From NCBI GenBank assembly GCA_902570695.1, contig CACFZE010000003.1:1-64000 (forward strand): a stretch of 64,000 nucleotides of DNA, in the 5' to 3' direction. The notes beneath the pieces are model-generated. The model was not told where the DNA came from. It made no database searches and saw only the letters and a list, made by a program, of their open reading frames with translations. Shown here in pieces: positions 1 to 10,541 of the stretch. Position numbers and translations under genes: made by a program. Position 1 is the stretch's first letter; the number at the start of each line of letters is the position of its first letter. Source of the stretch: an uncultured Pelagibacteraceae bacterium (GTDB lineage: Bacteria; Pseudomonadota; Alphaproteobacteria; Pelagibacterales; Pelagibacteraceae).

Positions 1-8
1 TCCATTAA

Positions 9-326
9 TTACTGGATTTTCTTTTTCATATTATTTAATAGATCTGACCCACTACTAGAGTCCTCAGAATTATTATCGTCTTTTATTTTGAGTAAATCTT
101 TTACTTGTTTATCATTTGATTGACTACTTACTTCCAAATCATCTCCTGGCATAGGAAGTTTATTCATGTCAGGTGGCATTTGGAGAGGATTTTTTTTTTT
201 TACAAGAAATTCATCACTTTGTTCAGATCTTTTTTGACCTTCTAAAGCATCTCTAAATCCGCCGCAAAAAGTTAATAATGGCACTAAAGCAATTAATAAG
301 ATTAAATTTAGTTTAATTTTTTTCAT
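9..326 (-). CDS. DUF3035 / BamF-like lipoprotein
   Basis: Small lipoprotein of about 105 residues. The N-terminus (MKKIKLN, hydrophobic run, then LLTFC-GG) is a lipoprotein signal with a slightly unusual lipobox (Phe before Cys). The following [17 protein letters not shown] stretch matches the conserved core of alphaproteobacterial DUF3035 proteins, described as BamF, an accessory lipoprotein of the outer-membrane BAM complex. The rest is low-complexity, Ser/Asp/Lys rich. I chose the ATG at 326, directly before the signal peptide, over an in-frame upstream ATG at 377 that would prepend 17 residues before the signal and lie well inside lspA. It overlaps the end of lspA by 14 bases, the usual alphaproteobacterial order. 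Family call is from motif recognition; BAM function is inferred. Confidence 0.7.
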   Translation of the reverse strand: MKKIKLNLILLIALVPLLTFCGGFRDALEGQKRSEQSDEFLVKKKNPLQMPPDMNKLPMPGDDLEVSSQSNDKQVKDLLKIKDDNNSEDSSSGSDLLNNMKKKIQ

Positions 327-810
327 CTTTTTTTTTATAGAATATAAATTCAGATAAAATAAGGCATATAATACCAATTGTTATAAATATGTCAGCTACA
401 TTAAAGATAAACCAATGATATCCTGCATAATTTAAATCTATAAAGTCTGGAACAGCTCTGTAATAAACTCGGTCAAACAAGTTTCCTAAAGAGCCTCCTA
501 ATATTATCATTAAAAAAAATGATTTAATTTTTGACTCTATGAAAGCGAAATACAATATTACTAAGTTTATAATGACTATAATTACAGTAAAGATATTATA
601 GAAAAGTTTATCTTCTGATGAAAATAAACCAAATCCTATCCCTGTATTCCAAACTAAATATATATTTAAAAATTGATTTATATAAAAATCAACTTGTCCT
701 TCATTATTTAAAATATTTAGAATATAAATTTTTGATAGTCTATCTAAAGCAAAGCAAATAACTATAAATATAAAACCAATAAGAAGTTTATTTATTTTTT
801 CATTGCCCAT
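313..810 (-). CDS. lspA: Lipoprotein signal peptidase II
   Basis: Inner-membrane aspartyl protease that cleaves the signal peptide from diacylglyceryl-modified prolipoproteins. The 165-residue protein has four hydrophobic segments and the family blocks in order: the [10 protein letters not shown] region (about 54-63), GNLFDR (110-114), PDFIDL with a catalytic Asp at 122, and FNVADIFI with the second catalytic Asp at 140. Length is normal. Its start overlaps the ileS stop by 11 bases and its end overlaps the DUF3035 lipoprotein gene, itself a likely LspA substrate, so ileS-lspA-lipoprotein should be one transcript. Confidence 0.96.
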   Translation of the reverse strand: MGNEKINKLLIGFIFIVICFALDRLSKIYILNILNNEGQVDFYINQFLNIYLVWNTGIGFGLFSSEDKLFYNIFTVIIVIINLVILYFAFIESKIKSFFLMIILGGSLGNLFDRVYYRAVPDFIDLNYAGYHWFIFNVADIFITIGIICLILSEFIFYKKKDEKN

Positions 811-3547
811 TTAAATTAAGATGTCCATGCCTTTCACAACTTGACTCAAAAATTTTCCAACAAACTGGGCATTTTGTTCCCCGAGCTTTTTTTGCAACTA
901 CATCAATACTATTTTTTAAATTTTCTTCTTTAATTACAGAAGCAGATGAAGTTATACAAATTTCAGCAAAATTTATATTTTTTGCTTTATCATAAAATTC
1001 TTTATTTAACTTTATCTCAATCATTGCCTCTAAACTTGAGCCAATTGATTTTTCAGCCCTCATGTTCTCAATAGAAATGTTTGCCTCATCTCTAATTTTT
1101 TTTACATATTCCCAATCTGAGCTTATTTCTTTATTTTTCCAAGAATTTGGAACGGAAACAAAATTTTGCAAATGTATACTTTGTCTATCTTCTTCTTTTT
1201 TAACCAATTGATAAATTTCTTCAGTTGTAAATGATAATATTGGGGCAAACCATTTTAGGAGACATTGTAAAATAATATTTAAAAGAGTTATGCAGTTCTT
1301 TCTTTTTTCGGAATTCAAATCCTCACAATATAAAGTGTCTTTCCTGATATCAAAATAAAAGGCTGAAAGCTCAACTGTGCAAAAATTTAGTAATTCTTTA
1401 TATAAGTTGTGAAAGTTATAAACTTTAAAATTATTTTTAAAATTCTCATTTATTATATAAATTCTGTGAAGCATAAATTTTTCAAGTGAGTCAAAGTTTT
1501 CAAACTTAACTTTTTCGAAATCGAGATTTTCATATTGATCTTGAATATTTCCTAAAAGATATCTGAACGTGTTTCTAATTTTTCTATAAGACTCTGCGTG
1601 TTGATCTAAAATTGAATAATCTATTCTAAGATCCTCAGCATAATTTGAAGATGCAACCCAAATTCTTAATATATCAGCTCCATATTTTTTAAGTATATCT
1701 TGTGGAGCAATTACGTTACCTGTTGATTTTGACATTTTTAGACCTTTTCCATCTACGACAAAACCATGAGAAAGAATGCTTTCAAATGGAGCAACACCTC
1801 TTGTTCCGCATGACTCTAGTAATGAAGAATGAAACCATCCTCTATGTTGATCTGAACCCTCTAAATACATCGATGCAGGCCATTTAAGGTCATCTCTTTT
1901 TTCTAAGACAAAAGAATGAGTGGATCCACTGTCAAACCAAACCTCAACTATATCTGATAATTTTTCATAATCTTCTGCTATATACTTATCTCCAAGAAAT
2001 ATCTGATAATCTTCATTAAACCAACAATCAGAACCTTCTTTTTCGTAAATTTTTGCGATATTTTCAAAAACTTCATCATCAACTAAAACTTCACCTGTTT
2101 TTTTTGAAATAAAAATCGGTAACGGCACGCCCCAAACTCTCTGTCTTGATACACACCAATCAGGTCTAGTTTCAATCATTGATTTTATTCTTTCTTTTCC
2201 TTTGGAAGGATAAAAATCTGTATTATCGATGGCTTTTAATGCTTTATCTCTTAATCCATGGCTTTCCATAGAAATAAACCATTGTGGAGTTGCTCTATGA
2301 ACTAGTGGAGCTTTTGATCTCCAAGAATGGGGATAAGAGTGAGTAAGTTTTCCGTTTGTTACTAAATTTTTTTGCTCATTTAATTTTTCAATAATTAAGT
2401 TATTGGCCTTAAAAATATGTAAACCTTCAAAATGTTTAATTTCATTTGTATATTTTCCATCACCATCAACCGTTTCAATTGCTTTAATATTATTATTTAA
2501 ACAAAGATTGAAATCATCTGGTCCATGACTAGGTGCGCAGTGCACGATACCCGTACCTTGTTCAGTAGTAACAAAATTAGCTTCTAGCATTGGTATATCA
2601 TAATCATATCCCATTTTAGAAAATGGATGGGTACAAATTGTGCCTTTTAAATCTTTTCCTAAAAATTCGTTTAAAACTTTTATATTTTCAATAGAAGTAT
2701 CTTTTTTAAAAGGTTCTAGTAGGTCCTTTGCAATTATTATTTTTCTATCAATAAAATTTTTGTTATCATTTATTTCAAGTAAAACATACTTTAGGCCAGC
2801 ATTGTAAGCTAAAGCTTTATTTGCAGGAATAGTCCATGGAGTTGTCGTCCAAATTATTACATCAGCACCATTAATTATATCTAAATTTGAAACTTTCACT
2901 TTGAATGCTGCATAAATCGTATCTGAAACATGATCCATGTATTCAACCTCTGCATCCGCTAAAGCTGTTTTTTCAACAGTTGACCAAAGAACTGGCTTGT
3001 AACCTCTATAAAGGCTTCCTTCTTTAAGAAATTTTCCAAGTTCTCTAACTATTTGAGCTTCCGCATCAAATGACATTGTTGAATAGTAATTTTCCCAATC
3101 ACCTATTACCCCAAGTCTTGTAAATTCTCCCTTATGAACTTCTATCCATTTGTTTGCAAAATCCCTGCATTCTTTTCTGAATTCAATTATTGGAACATCA
3201 TTTTTATTTTTTTTATTCTTTTTGTATTGTTCTTCAATTTTCCACTCAATAGGTAACCCATGACAATCCCAACCCGGAACATAAACTGAGTCCTTGCCAT
3301 CCATTTGATGAAATTTTGTAATTATGTCTTTTAAAATTTTATTCAAAGCGGTCCCCATGTGAATGTTGCCATTGGCATATGGAGGCCCATCATGGAGTAC
3401 AAATTTTTCTTGCCCTTTACTTTTTTGTCTTAACAAATTATAAAGGTCAATTTTCTTCCAAAATTCAATGTAATTTGGCTCCTTGTTTGGCAAATTTGCC
3501 TTCATTGAGAATTTTGTTTTAGGTAGATTTATATGTTCCTTGCTCAT
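800..3547 (-). CDS. ileS: Isoleucyl-tRNA synthetase
   Basis: Class I aminoacyl-tRNA synthetase charging tRNA-Ile, 915 residues, full length. The nucleotide-binding signature appears as HMGT (63-66, after GPPYANGN) and KMSKS lies near residue 600. An editing domain sits between them ([11 protein letters not shown]), followed by a helical anticodon-binding domain. The C-terminal zinc-ribbon-like tail begins CPVCW near residue 886 and continues with CERHGH, so the last metal ligand may be His rather than the usual fourth Cys. Six bases separate it from the upstream ribF gene; it overlaps lspA at its end. Confidence 0.98.
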   Translation of the reverse strand: MSKEHINLPKTKFSMKANLPNKEPNYIEFWKKIDLYNLLRQKSKGQEKFVLHDGPPYANGNIHMGTALNKILKDIITKFHQMDGKDSVYVPGWDCHGLPIEWKIEEQYKKNKKNKNDVPIIEFRKECRDFANKWIEVHKGEFTRLGVIGDWENYYSTMSFDAEAQIVRELGKFLKEGSLYRGYKPVLWSTVEKTALADAEVEYMDHVSDTIYAAFKVKVSNLDIINGADVIIWTTTPWTIPANKALAYNAGLKYVLLEINDNKNFIDRKIIIAKDLLEPFKKDTSIENIKVLNEFLGKDLKGTICTHPFSKMGYDYDIPMLEANFVTTEQGTGIVHCAPSHGPDDFNLCLNNNIKAIETVDGDGKYTNEIKHFEGLHIFKANNLIIEKLNEQKNLVTNGKLTHSYPHSWRSKAPLVHRATPQWFISMESHGLRDKALKAIDNTDFYPSKGKERIKSMIETRPDWCVSRQRVWGVPLPIFISKKTGEVLVDDEVFENIAKIYEKEGSDCWFNEDYQIFLGDKYIAEDYEKLSDIVEVWFDSGSTHSFVLEKRDDLKWPASMYLEGSDQHRGWFHSSLLESCGTRGVAPFESILSHGFVVDGKGLKMSKSTGNVIAPQDILKKYGADILRIWVASSNYAEDLRIDYSILDQHAESYRKIRNTFRYLLGNIQDQYENLDFEKVKFENFDSLEKFMLHRIYIINENFKNNFKVYNFHNLYKELLNFCTVELSAFYFDIRKDTLYCEDLNSEKRKNCITLLNIILQCLLKWFAPILSFTTEEIYQLVKKEEDRQSIHLQNFVSVPNSWKNKEISSDWEYVKKIRDEANISIENMRAEKSIGSSLEAMIEIKLNKEFYDKAKNINFAEICITSSASVIKEENLKNSIDVVAKKARGTKCPVCWKIFESSCERHGHLNLNGQ

Positions 3548-3553
3548 GATATT

Positions 3554-4480
3554 TTATCTTTTAGCAACTTTAATATCTTTGTTTATCTGTTTTTTTAAAG
3601 CATCAATATTTTTAAATTTTGTTTCTCCTCTAATAAATTTTGTAAAATTAATAGTTAGATTTTTATTATAAAGATTTCCAGAAAATTTAAATAAATTTAC
3701 CTCTAATAATAATTTTTTTTGATTAAAAGTAGGTCTATAACCGATATTTGCTATTCCTTTAATCCTTTTTCTGTTTTTTTCGATATAAACATCAACTGCA
3801 TAAACTCCTACTTTTGGTATTACATAATTTTTTATATTTATGTTGCATGTAGGGAAGCCGATTTTTCTACCCATCATTCTACCTTTTTCAACAACACCTT
3901 CTATTGACCAATTTCTAGATAAAAGTTGATTTGCAATTTTTAAATTACCATTTTCAATTAATTTTCTTATTAATGTTGAGGAAATAATTTTATTTTTTTT
4001 ATATAACGGTTTTGGGTTAATTAATCTGTAATTATATTTTTTTTGAAATCTTTTTAATAGATTTACGTCTCCCTCTCTTTTATTACCAAATCTAAAATTA
4101 TTACTAACGAAGATATAATCTGCATTTAACTTTTTGCATAAAATATTTTTAATAAAGTTATGACAAGATATTTTAGAGAATTTTTTATCAAATTTTTTAT
4201 TTATTAAAAAATCTACATTATAATCACTAAAATATTTACTTTTTTGATTAAGATTTGAAAGTCGATAATTCGTAATACCTTTATTAAAATACATTTTTGG
4301 TATTGGATCAAAAGTCACTACTCCAATTTTTGAATTATATTTTTTTTTATATTTTTTTGCTTCTTTGAATAATCTCTGATGGCCCAGATGTAACCCATCA
4401 AAATTGCCAATTAATATCATTGCATTTTGATGTTTTCTTAAAATTTTGAAATTTTTGTAGATTTTAATTTTGTTCACCAT
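3554..4480 (-). CDS. ribF: Bifunctional riboflavin kinase / FAD synthetase
   Basis: Converts riboflavin to FMN and then FAD in the cytoplasm. The N-terminal nucleotidyltransferase half has GNFDGLHLGH (25-34), the SNNFRFGNKREG block and SSTLIRKLI. The C-terminal flavokinase half has GRKIGFPTCNI and the later RGETKF region. At 308 residues it is a normal bifunctional enzyme. Its start overlaps the stop of the HAD phosphatase gene by 7 bases, and it is followed by ileS after 6 bases. The very high Lys/Asn/Ile content follows the local base composition rather than suggesting foreign origin. Confidence 0.95.
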   Translation of the reverse strand: MVNKIKIYKNFKILRKHQNAMILIGNFDGLHLGHQRLFKEAKKYKKKYNSKIGVVTFDPIPKMYFNKGITNYRLSNLNQKSKYFSDYNVDFLINKKFDKKFSKISCHNFIKNILCKKLNADYIFVSNNFRFGNKREGDVNLLKRFQKKYNYRLINPKPLYKKNKIISSTLIRKLIENGNLKIANQLLSRNWSIEGVVEKGRMMGRKIGFPTCNINIKNYVIPKVGVYAVDVYIEKNRKRIKGIANIGYRPTFNQKKLLLEVNLFKFSGNLYNKNLTINFTKFIRGETKFKNIDALKKQINKDIKVAKR

Positions 4481-5289
4481 TTTAATTTTGTTTGAGTGTA
4501 ATTCACTCTCACTCCATATTTTTTTTCTAATTTATCAATATTAAAACTACTTAATTCTTTTTTATGTATACCACTCGTTATTAGCAGATTGTCAAAATTT
4601 TGAATGTTAGCTCCTTTTATATCTGTATTCATATTATCTCCGATACATAAAACATTTTTACCATTTATGTTAGCAGATAAATTATAAACTGGAGGATGAG
4701 GTTTTCCAAAGTAAATTACTTTTCCACCAATTTCCTCGAATATTTTTGCAACTGATCCAGCACAAAACTCCCTAACATCTCCTCTATCAACAATTAAATC
4801 TGGATTGGTACACACAAATTTTTTATTTGAAAATTTCTCAAGTAAATCTTTATAATATTCAAGTTTTGTCTCATGGTCTTCAAATAACCCTGTACAAATA
4901 AAATAATCAGCTTGATTAATATTACTAACTTTATTTTCTTCAAATCTTTTAAATAAGTCAAAATCTCTTGGTGGTCCAATGTGATAAAATTTTGAATTTA
5001 GAAAATTTTCGATTAAATATTTTAATGAAGCTTCTCCTGAGGTGTATACATTTTCATAAAAATTTTTGAGTCCCATTTTTTTCAAAAAATCAATAACTGT
5101 AGAATTTGGTCTTGGAGCATTGGTAAGCAATACAAACTCTTTATTATTTCTTTTTAAATTTTCTAATACTTCGATAGAATCTTGAAAAATTTGTAATCCG
5201 TTATGGATCACTCCCCATATGTCTACAAAAAACAATTCGTAACTGTTTATTTTAGATCTTAATCCATCTTTGTCTAAGTTTTGGGGCAT
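4474..5289 (-). CDS. HAD-IIA family hydrolase (TIGR01459 type)
   Basis: Predicted cytoplasmic phosphatase of the HAD superfamily, 271 residues. Motif I is FFVDIWGVIHNG, with the nucleophile Asp at 23. The general acid Asp two residues on is replaced by Trp, as is typical of the alphaproteobacterial TIGR01459 group. Motif II is LTNAPRP, and motif III/IV is CIGDNMNTDIKGA near residues 216-228. A cap region lies between. It is first in the minus-strand run HAD-ribF-ileS-lspA, so linkage to flavin nucleotide metabolism is possible, but the substrate cannot be read from sequence. Confidence 0.85.
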   Translation of the reverse strand: MPQNLDKDGLRSKINSYELFFVDIWGVIHNGLQIFQDSIEVLENLKRNNKEFVLLTNAPRPNSTVIDFLKKMGLKNFYENVYTSGEASLKYLIENFLNSKFYHIGPPRDFDLFKRFEENKVSNINQADYFICTGLFEDHETKLEYYKDLLEKFSNKKFVCTNPDLIVDRGDVREFCAGSVAKIFEEIGGKVIYFGKPHPPVYNLSANINGKNVLCIGDNMNTDIKGANIQNFDNLLITSGIHKKELSSFNIDKLEKKYGVRVNYTQTKLKW

Positions 5290-5356
5290 ACTTGAGGTAT
5301 AGCTTAAAAATAAGCTTTATTCTTGAGTTTTTTAGAGCATAATTTTTATTCAAGAT

Positions 5357-5385
5357 CTTGAAAATTATTAAATATGTCTCTATAT
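5357..5385 (+). promoter_or_regulatory. Sigma-32 (RpoH) type promoter of groES-groEL
   Basis: CTTGAAA at 5357-5363 matches the sigma-32 -35 element perfectly. After 14 bases, CTCTATAT at 5378-5385 matches CCCCATNT at six of eight positions. Its position 26 bases upstream of the groES start fits. No CIRCE inverted repeat (HrcA operator) is present in 5290-5411, so positive control by RpoH is the simplest reading. The promoter call is mine from pattern; the start site is not known. Confidence 0.72.
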
Positions 5386-5411
5386 GACTGCTAATTTAAA
5401 GGAGAAATCGT

Positions 5412-5705
5412 ATGAAGTTTAAACCGTTACATGACCGTGTTTTAATAGAAGTTTTAGATAGCAGCGAAAAAACTGCAGGTGGCATAATTATTCCAGATAC
5501 AGCTCAAGAAAAACCTCAAGAAGGTAAAGTTGTTGCTGTCGGCGGAGGTGCAAAAACTGAAGATGGAAAACTAATACCTATGGACGTTAAAGTAGGTGAC
5601 AAAGTTTTATTTGGTAAGTGGTCAGGAACAGAGGTTAAAATTGATGGTAAAGAGTACAGCATAATGAAAGAATCTGACATTATGGGTATTGCAACAGGTA
5701 AATAA
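5412..5705 (+). CDS. groES: Co-chaperonin GroES
   Basis: Seven-subunit lid of the GroEL folding chamber. The 97-residue protein starts [12 protein letters not shown], has the mobile-loop segment [13 protein letters not shown] (residues about 18-31) and ends near the ESDIMGI motif. The Shine-Dalgarno AAAGGAG lies 7 bases before the ATG. It is followed by groEL after 19 bases, with a separate good ribosome site, and both lie behind the heat-shock-type promoter at 5357. Confidence 0.98.
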   Translation: MKFKPLHDRVLIEVLDSSEKTAGGIIIPDTAQEKPQEGKVVAVGGGAKTEDGKLIPMDVKVGDKVLFGKWSGTEVKIDGKEYSIMKESDIMGIATGK

Positions 5706-5712
5706 ATAATAA

Positions 5713-7380
<1,668 letters not shown>

Positions 7381-7405
7381 GACTCATTTCGGAAGTCCAA
7401 AATTC

Positions 7406-7437
7406 AAAAAGGCGAGTTTTTACTCGCCTTTTTTTTT
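7406..7437 (+). terminator. Intrinsic terminator of groES-groEL
   Basis: GGCGAG (7411-7416), loop TTTTTA, CTCGCC (7423-7428), framed by an A-run before and nine T after. The A and T runs pair, so it can work in both orientations. It lies 26 bases after the groEL stop and would also serve minus-strand transcripts leaving the secreted-protein gene downstream. Confidence 0.9.
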
Positions 7438-7452
7438 ATCTCTAAGAAAATA

Positions 7453-7475
7453 AGAGCAATGAACAAAGTAATGAA
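7453..7475. repeat. Left copy of 23-base direct repeat
   Basis: The sequence from AGAGCAATGAACAAAG to GTAATGAA is repeated with two mismatches (C/T, A/G) at 8392-8414, in the same orientation. The two copies bracket the secreted-protein gene at 7494-8312. A third, shorter AATGAACAAA lies at 7481-7490. I see no transposase, so this is recorded only as a repeat pair. Confidence 0.65.
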
Positions 7476-7493
7476 TGAATAATGAACAAATAT

Positions 7494-8312
7494 TTAGTTC
7501 AAAGACATTCCGCTAGATCCAAGTTTGTGTTTCATTAAATGAACACTTGGACCTACATCGCTTGAGATACTCTCATTTACAATACATAATTTATCGCCAG
7601 CAGGTCCTTCACCACAAATTGCGTTTGTTGGAATTAAACCTTGGCTTACTTCTCTACTACTAATTTTGATATTCAATTCTTTTTCAAAAAAACTTTTTAC
7701 TTCATCTGCTTTATAAGCACATCCACCATAAGCACTACACATGATGACAAATAAACCATCACTTATCTTTATTTGTTTCCCTTCTTGAGTCACACATAAT
7801 TTGTCGAAATGACTCAATGGTAGACATTCATAACCTTTATTATTTAAAGCTGACTCAGCAGATGTCATATCCATGCTAGCATTTAATCCAAACAAACTTA
7901 ATTCATTAGAGGAAGATGAGCTTACTGAGGATTTAGAGTTTTGTTGACTATTATTTTGTTTTTCACATTGAGCTTCGTAAGTTTTAAAAACCTCCCATTC
8001 ACTTCCATTTTTTTTTACATGTATTGGTTGAGCTTTGAAAAGATTAAAATCTAAATTTAGCTCTATTCCTTCATTATCTTTACCATCAAACAGGCTTACC
8101 TCAGATATAATCATATTATTTTTAATTTCTTTGATATTGTAAATTTGCTCCGTACCTTTTTCTTTATTCAATTGTGATACTGTATTTTTTGTTTTATCTA
8201 TTACAAAATCTAGTGTGTTCTTTCCAAAAACACAGTTTTTTAATTCTTGAGCTATTGAGTTACTGTTAAAGGTAAATATTAACAATAATATTAAAACAAG
8301 ATATTTTCTCAC
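7494..8312 (-). CDS. Exported protein of unknown function
   Basis: Not recognised at family level. The 272-residue product has a clear signal peptide (MRKYLVLILLLIFTFNSNSIAQ, cleavage near 22). An N-terminal domain with Cys at about 27 and 115 is followed by a Gln/Asn/Ser linker (about 119-137). The C-terminal half opens SLFGLNASMDMTSAESAL, resembling the start of a repeat domain seen in other exported proteins, and holds paired Cys that could form disulfides. It is alone between the groEL terminator and typA, bracketed by a 23-base direct repeat. A periplasmic or surface location is inferred. Confidence 0.7.
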   Translation of the reverse strand: MRKYLVLILLLIFTFNSNSIAQELKNCVFGKNTLDFVIDKTKNTVSQLNKEKGTEQIYNIKEIKNNMIISEVSLFDGKDNEGIELNLDFNLFKAQPIHVKKNGSEWEVFKTYEAQCEKQNNSQQNSKSSVSSSSSNELSLFGLNASMDMTSAESALNNKGYECLPLSHFDKLCVTQEGKQIKISDGLFVIMCSAYGGCAYKADEVKSFFEKELNIKISSREVSQGLIPTNAICGEGPAGDKLCIVNESISSDVGPSVHLMKHKLGSSGMSLN

Positions 8313-8391
8313 ATTAATAAATTACCATAATAAAAAAGATTTAAAATAGTTTAATAACCTATCTTTTGAGTTCCTTTTAAAAATTACCTTT

Positions 8392-8414
8392 AGAGTAATG
8401 AACAAGGTAATGAA
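8392..8414. repeat. Right copy of 23-base direct repeat
   Basis: Partner of 7453-7475 with 21 of 23 bases identical, in the same orientation and 939 bases away. It lies upstream of the secreted-protein gene start, while the left copy lies downstream of its stop. Confidence 0.65.
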
Positions 8415-8543
8415 CAATTTTAAAAATCAAAGTAATTCAATAATTATTCAATCAGTAAGTGAGAATGTAAGTGCGGTAATAAATAATACATTTGGAAAAA
8501 AATAAAGTCACCCGTCTCGTTTCCCTCCTGTTTCGTCTGATTC

Positions 8544-8567
8544 TGCAGTGAACTTTGCAGTGAACTT
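8544..8567. repeat. Tandem 12-base duplication
   Basis: TGCAGTGAACTT occurs twice with no gap (8544-8555 and 8556-8567), inside the G/C-rich island before typA. Confidence 0.85.
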
Positions 8568-8628
8568 CCTAAATAAGTGAGTATTGGCGCACTCAAAATG
8601 CGAATGTAATCCCAATTTACTCAAAAAA

Positions 8629-8670
8629 AATTCAAAAAGGGCAGTTTTTACAGCCCTTTTTTTTTGAATT
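8629..8670 (+). terminator. Strong hairpin terminator upstream of typA
   Basis: AATTCAAAAAGGGC (8629-8642) pairs with GCCC then a T-run then GAATT (8653-8670); the G/C core is GGGC/GCCC around AGTTTTTACA. It is laid out like the groEL terminator at 7401-7437, with the same AATTCAAAAAGG lead-in and TTTTTAC loop but a different core. It sits 36 bases before the typA start, so typA must have its promoter within or after it, and something upstream is probably being terminated. Confidence 0.75.
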
Positions 8671-8705
8671 GAAAAAAAATATTTTGAATATATAAGGACG
8701 CGCAA

Positions 8706-10529
8706 ATGACAACATCAATACGTAACATCACTATAATTGCTCATGTTGACCATGGCAAGACTACTTTAATCGATAACTTAATGAAACAGAGTGGTTCTTT
8801 TAGAGAAAATGAAGTTGTTGATGAAAGACTGATGGACTCTGGCGAACTTGAAAAGGAAAGAGGTATTACAATTCTTGCCAAACCAGCATCGATAAATTGG
8901 AAAGATTCTAGAATTAATATTATTGATACGCCTGGACATAGAGATTTTGCTGCTGAAGTTGAAAGAGTTCTTAGTATGGCAGATGGTGCATTATTGTTAA
9001 TAGATTCAGCCGAAGGGGTAATGCCTCAAACTAAATTTGTGCTAGCAAAAGCACTTAAACAAGGCCTTAAACCAATAGTAGTTATTAATAAATTAGATAA
9101 AGCCGACCAAAGAGCCGATGAAGTTTTAAATGAAACTTTTGACTTATTTGTCAGCTTAGATGCAAATGAAGAACAATTAGATTTTCCAGTTATTTATGCA
9201 AGTGGAAGATCTGGCTGGGCAGCTAATGAAATAAATGGTCCAAGAGAAAATTTAAATCCATTATTAGATTTAGTAATAGATCATGTTAAGCCTGCAGAAT
9301 TTGACAAGTCCAAGCCGTTTGCAATGCTTTCGACTCTTTTATATGCTGACAGTTTTTTGGGTAGAAGTTTAGTTGGTAGAATTTCTCAAGGTACTGCGAA
9401 AGCAAACCAACAAATCAAGGCAATTAATCTTGATGGTGAAAAAGTTGATGAAGGTAGATTAACCAAAATATTTAGATACGAAGGAACTAAAAAAGTGCCA
9501 ATAGAAGTTGGTGAAGCTGGAGATATTGTAGTTATAGCTGGATTAGAAAAAGCAAACGTTGCTGATACCATATGTGATACAGATGTAGATACACCAATCC
9601 AAGCAACCCCAATTGATCCACCAACAATGTCTATTAAGATTACAGTAAATAGTTCTCCATTAGCTGGAACTGAAGGTAAAAAACTCACAAGTACTCAAAT
9701 TAGAGAGAGATTAGTTCAAGAAGCCCAAAATAATGTTGGAATTTCTTTTGCAGAAAATGAAAACAAAGACTCATTTGAAATAAGTGGAAGAGGCGAGTTA
9801 ATGCTAGAAATATTATTAACACAAATGAGACGTGAAGGATTTGAAATGACAGTAAGCCCTCCTAGAGTTTTATTTCAAAAAAATGAAAATGGCGAAAAAT
9901 TAGAACCTATTGAAGAAATTACTATGGATCTTGACGAAGAGTTTTCCTCTAAAGTTATAGACTCCATGAATAAAAGAAAAGGAAAATTAATAGATCTTAA
10001 AGATACTGGAAAAAATAAAAAACGATTAATCTTTCATGCGCCAACTAGAGGCTTAATGGGATACACTAGTAGATTTCTTACTCTAACAAAAGGGACAGGA
10101 GTAATAAACAGAATATTCCATTCTTATGGAAAATTTGAGGGAGATATGGAAGGCAGAAGAAATGGTGCATTAATCTCTATGGAACAAGGAAAAGCAGTAG
10201 CATTTGCAATTTATAATCTACAGGCAAGAGGAGAAATGTTTGTTACTCATAACGATCCTGTTTATTCAGGTATGATTGTAGGATTGTCACCTAAACCTGG
10301 TGATATGATTATAAATGTCATGAAAGGTAAAAAACTCACAAATATGAGGACGCAAGGAACAGACGAAAATGTTGTTTTAACTCCCGTAAGAAAGATGTCC
10401 ATTGCTGAACAATTAAGTATGTTAAACTCTGATGAAGCTCTAGAAATTACACCAAATTCATGCCGATTAAGAAAAGCTGAGCTTGATCCGCATGTTAGGA
10501 AGAGGCTAGCAAAGAATACTGAAATTTAA
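8706..10529 (+). CDS. typA: Ribosome-associated GTPase TypA/BipA
   Basis: Translational GTPase of the EF-G family that acts in 50S assembly and stress adaptation. The 607-residue protein shows the P-loop AHVDHGKTT (12-20), switch I with RGITI, the DTPGH motif, NKLD, and the SGRGELML and EPIEEITMDL domains characteristic of TypA, then the C-terminal domain ending HVRKRL. The ATG at 8706 follows AAGGACG, a modest ribosome site. Convergent with the large repeat protein, 12 bases apart, with no obvious terminator between. Confidence 0.97.
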   Translation: MTTSIRNITIIAHVDHGKTTLIDNLMKQSGSFRENEVVDERLMDSGELEKERGITILAKPASINWKDSRINIIDTPGHRDFAAEVERVLSMADGALLLIDSAEGVMPQTKFVLAKALKQGLKPIVVINKLDKADQRADEVLNETFDLFVSLDANEEQLDFPVIYASGRSGWAANEINGPRENLNPLLDLVIDHVKPAEFDKSKPFAMLSTLLYADSFLGRSLVGRISQGTAKANQQIKAINLDGEKVDEGRLTKIFRYEGTKKVPIEVGEAGDIVVIAGLEKANVADTICDTDVDTPIQATPIDPPTMSIKITVNSSPLAGTEGKKLTSTQIRERLVQEAQNNVGISFAENENKDSFEISGRGELMLEILLTQMRREGFEMTVSPPRVLFQKNENGEKLEPIEEITMDLDEEFSSKVIDSMNKRKGKLIDLKDTGKNKKRLIFHAPTRGLMGYTSRFLTLTKGTGVINRIFHSYGKFEGDMEGRRNGALISMEQGKAVAFAIYNLQARGEMFVTHNDPVYSGMIVGLSPKPGDMIINVMKGKKLTNMRTQGTDENVVLTPVRKMSIAEQLSMLNSDEALEITPNSCRLRKAELDPHVRKRLAKNTEI

Positions 10530-10541
10530 TTAAACTATTTT

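Larger units (their letters stand above)
8500..8670 (+). ncRNA. Candidate small RNA upstream of typA
   Basis: Hypothesis: a plus-strand transcript ending at the terminator 8629-8670. The support is a G/C island unlike its surroundings, an internal stem, and a plus-oriented terminator although no plus-strand gene lies between the groEL terminator and this point. The left boundary is a guess; I could not identify a family (it does not look like tmRNA, SRP RNA or RNase P RNA). Alternative: remnant of an integration event. Confidence 0.3.
8313..8705. other. 393-base gene-free region before typA
   Basis: Longest gene-free stretch in the window. From left to right it holds an A/T-rich upstream region of the minus-strand exported-protein gene, the right copy of the direct repeat, an A/T-rich stretch to about 8508, a compositional island (30 of 60 bases are G or C in 8511-8570), a tandem 12-base duplication (8544-8567), a short GAGT...ACTC stem (8579-8594), and a strong terminator (8629-8670). 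A minus-strand open frame across 8508-8705 looks non-coding. No tRNA signature (GTTCRA loop, CCA end) is present. Confidence 0.7.

Noticed and set aside
5290..5411. CIRCE (HrcA) operator before groES
   Set aside because: No TTAGCACTC-N9-GAGTGCTAA inverted repeat; the sigma-32-type elements fit better.
8508..8705. Minus-strand frame of 65 codons before typA
   Set aside because: It runs through the terminator and G/C island, would begin at the base next to the typA start on the other strand, and has no ribosome site or recognisable domain.
8313..8705. tRNA gene or phage attachment site
   Set aside because: No T-loop consensus, acceptor stem or CCA-like end could be found, and no integrase is nearby.
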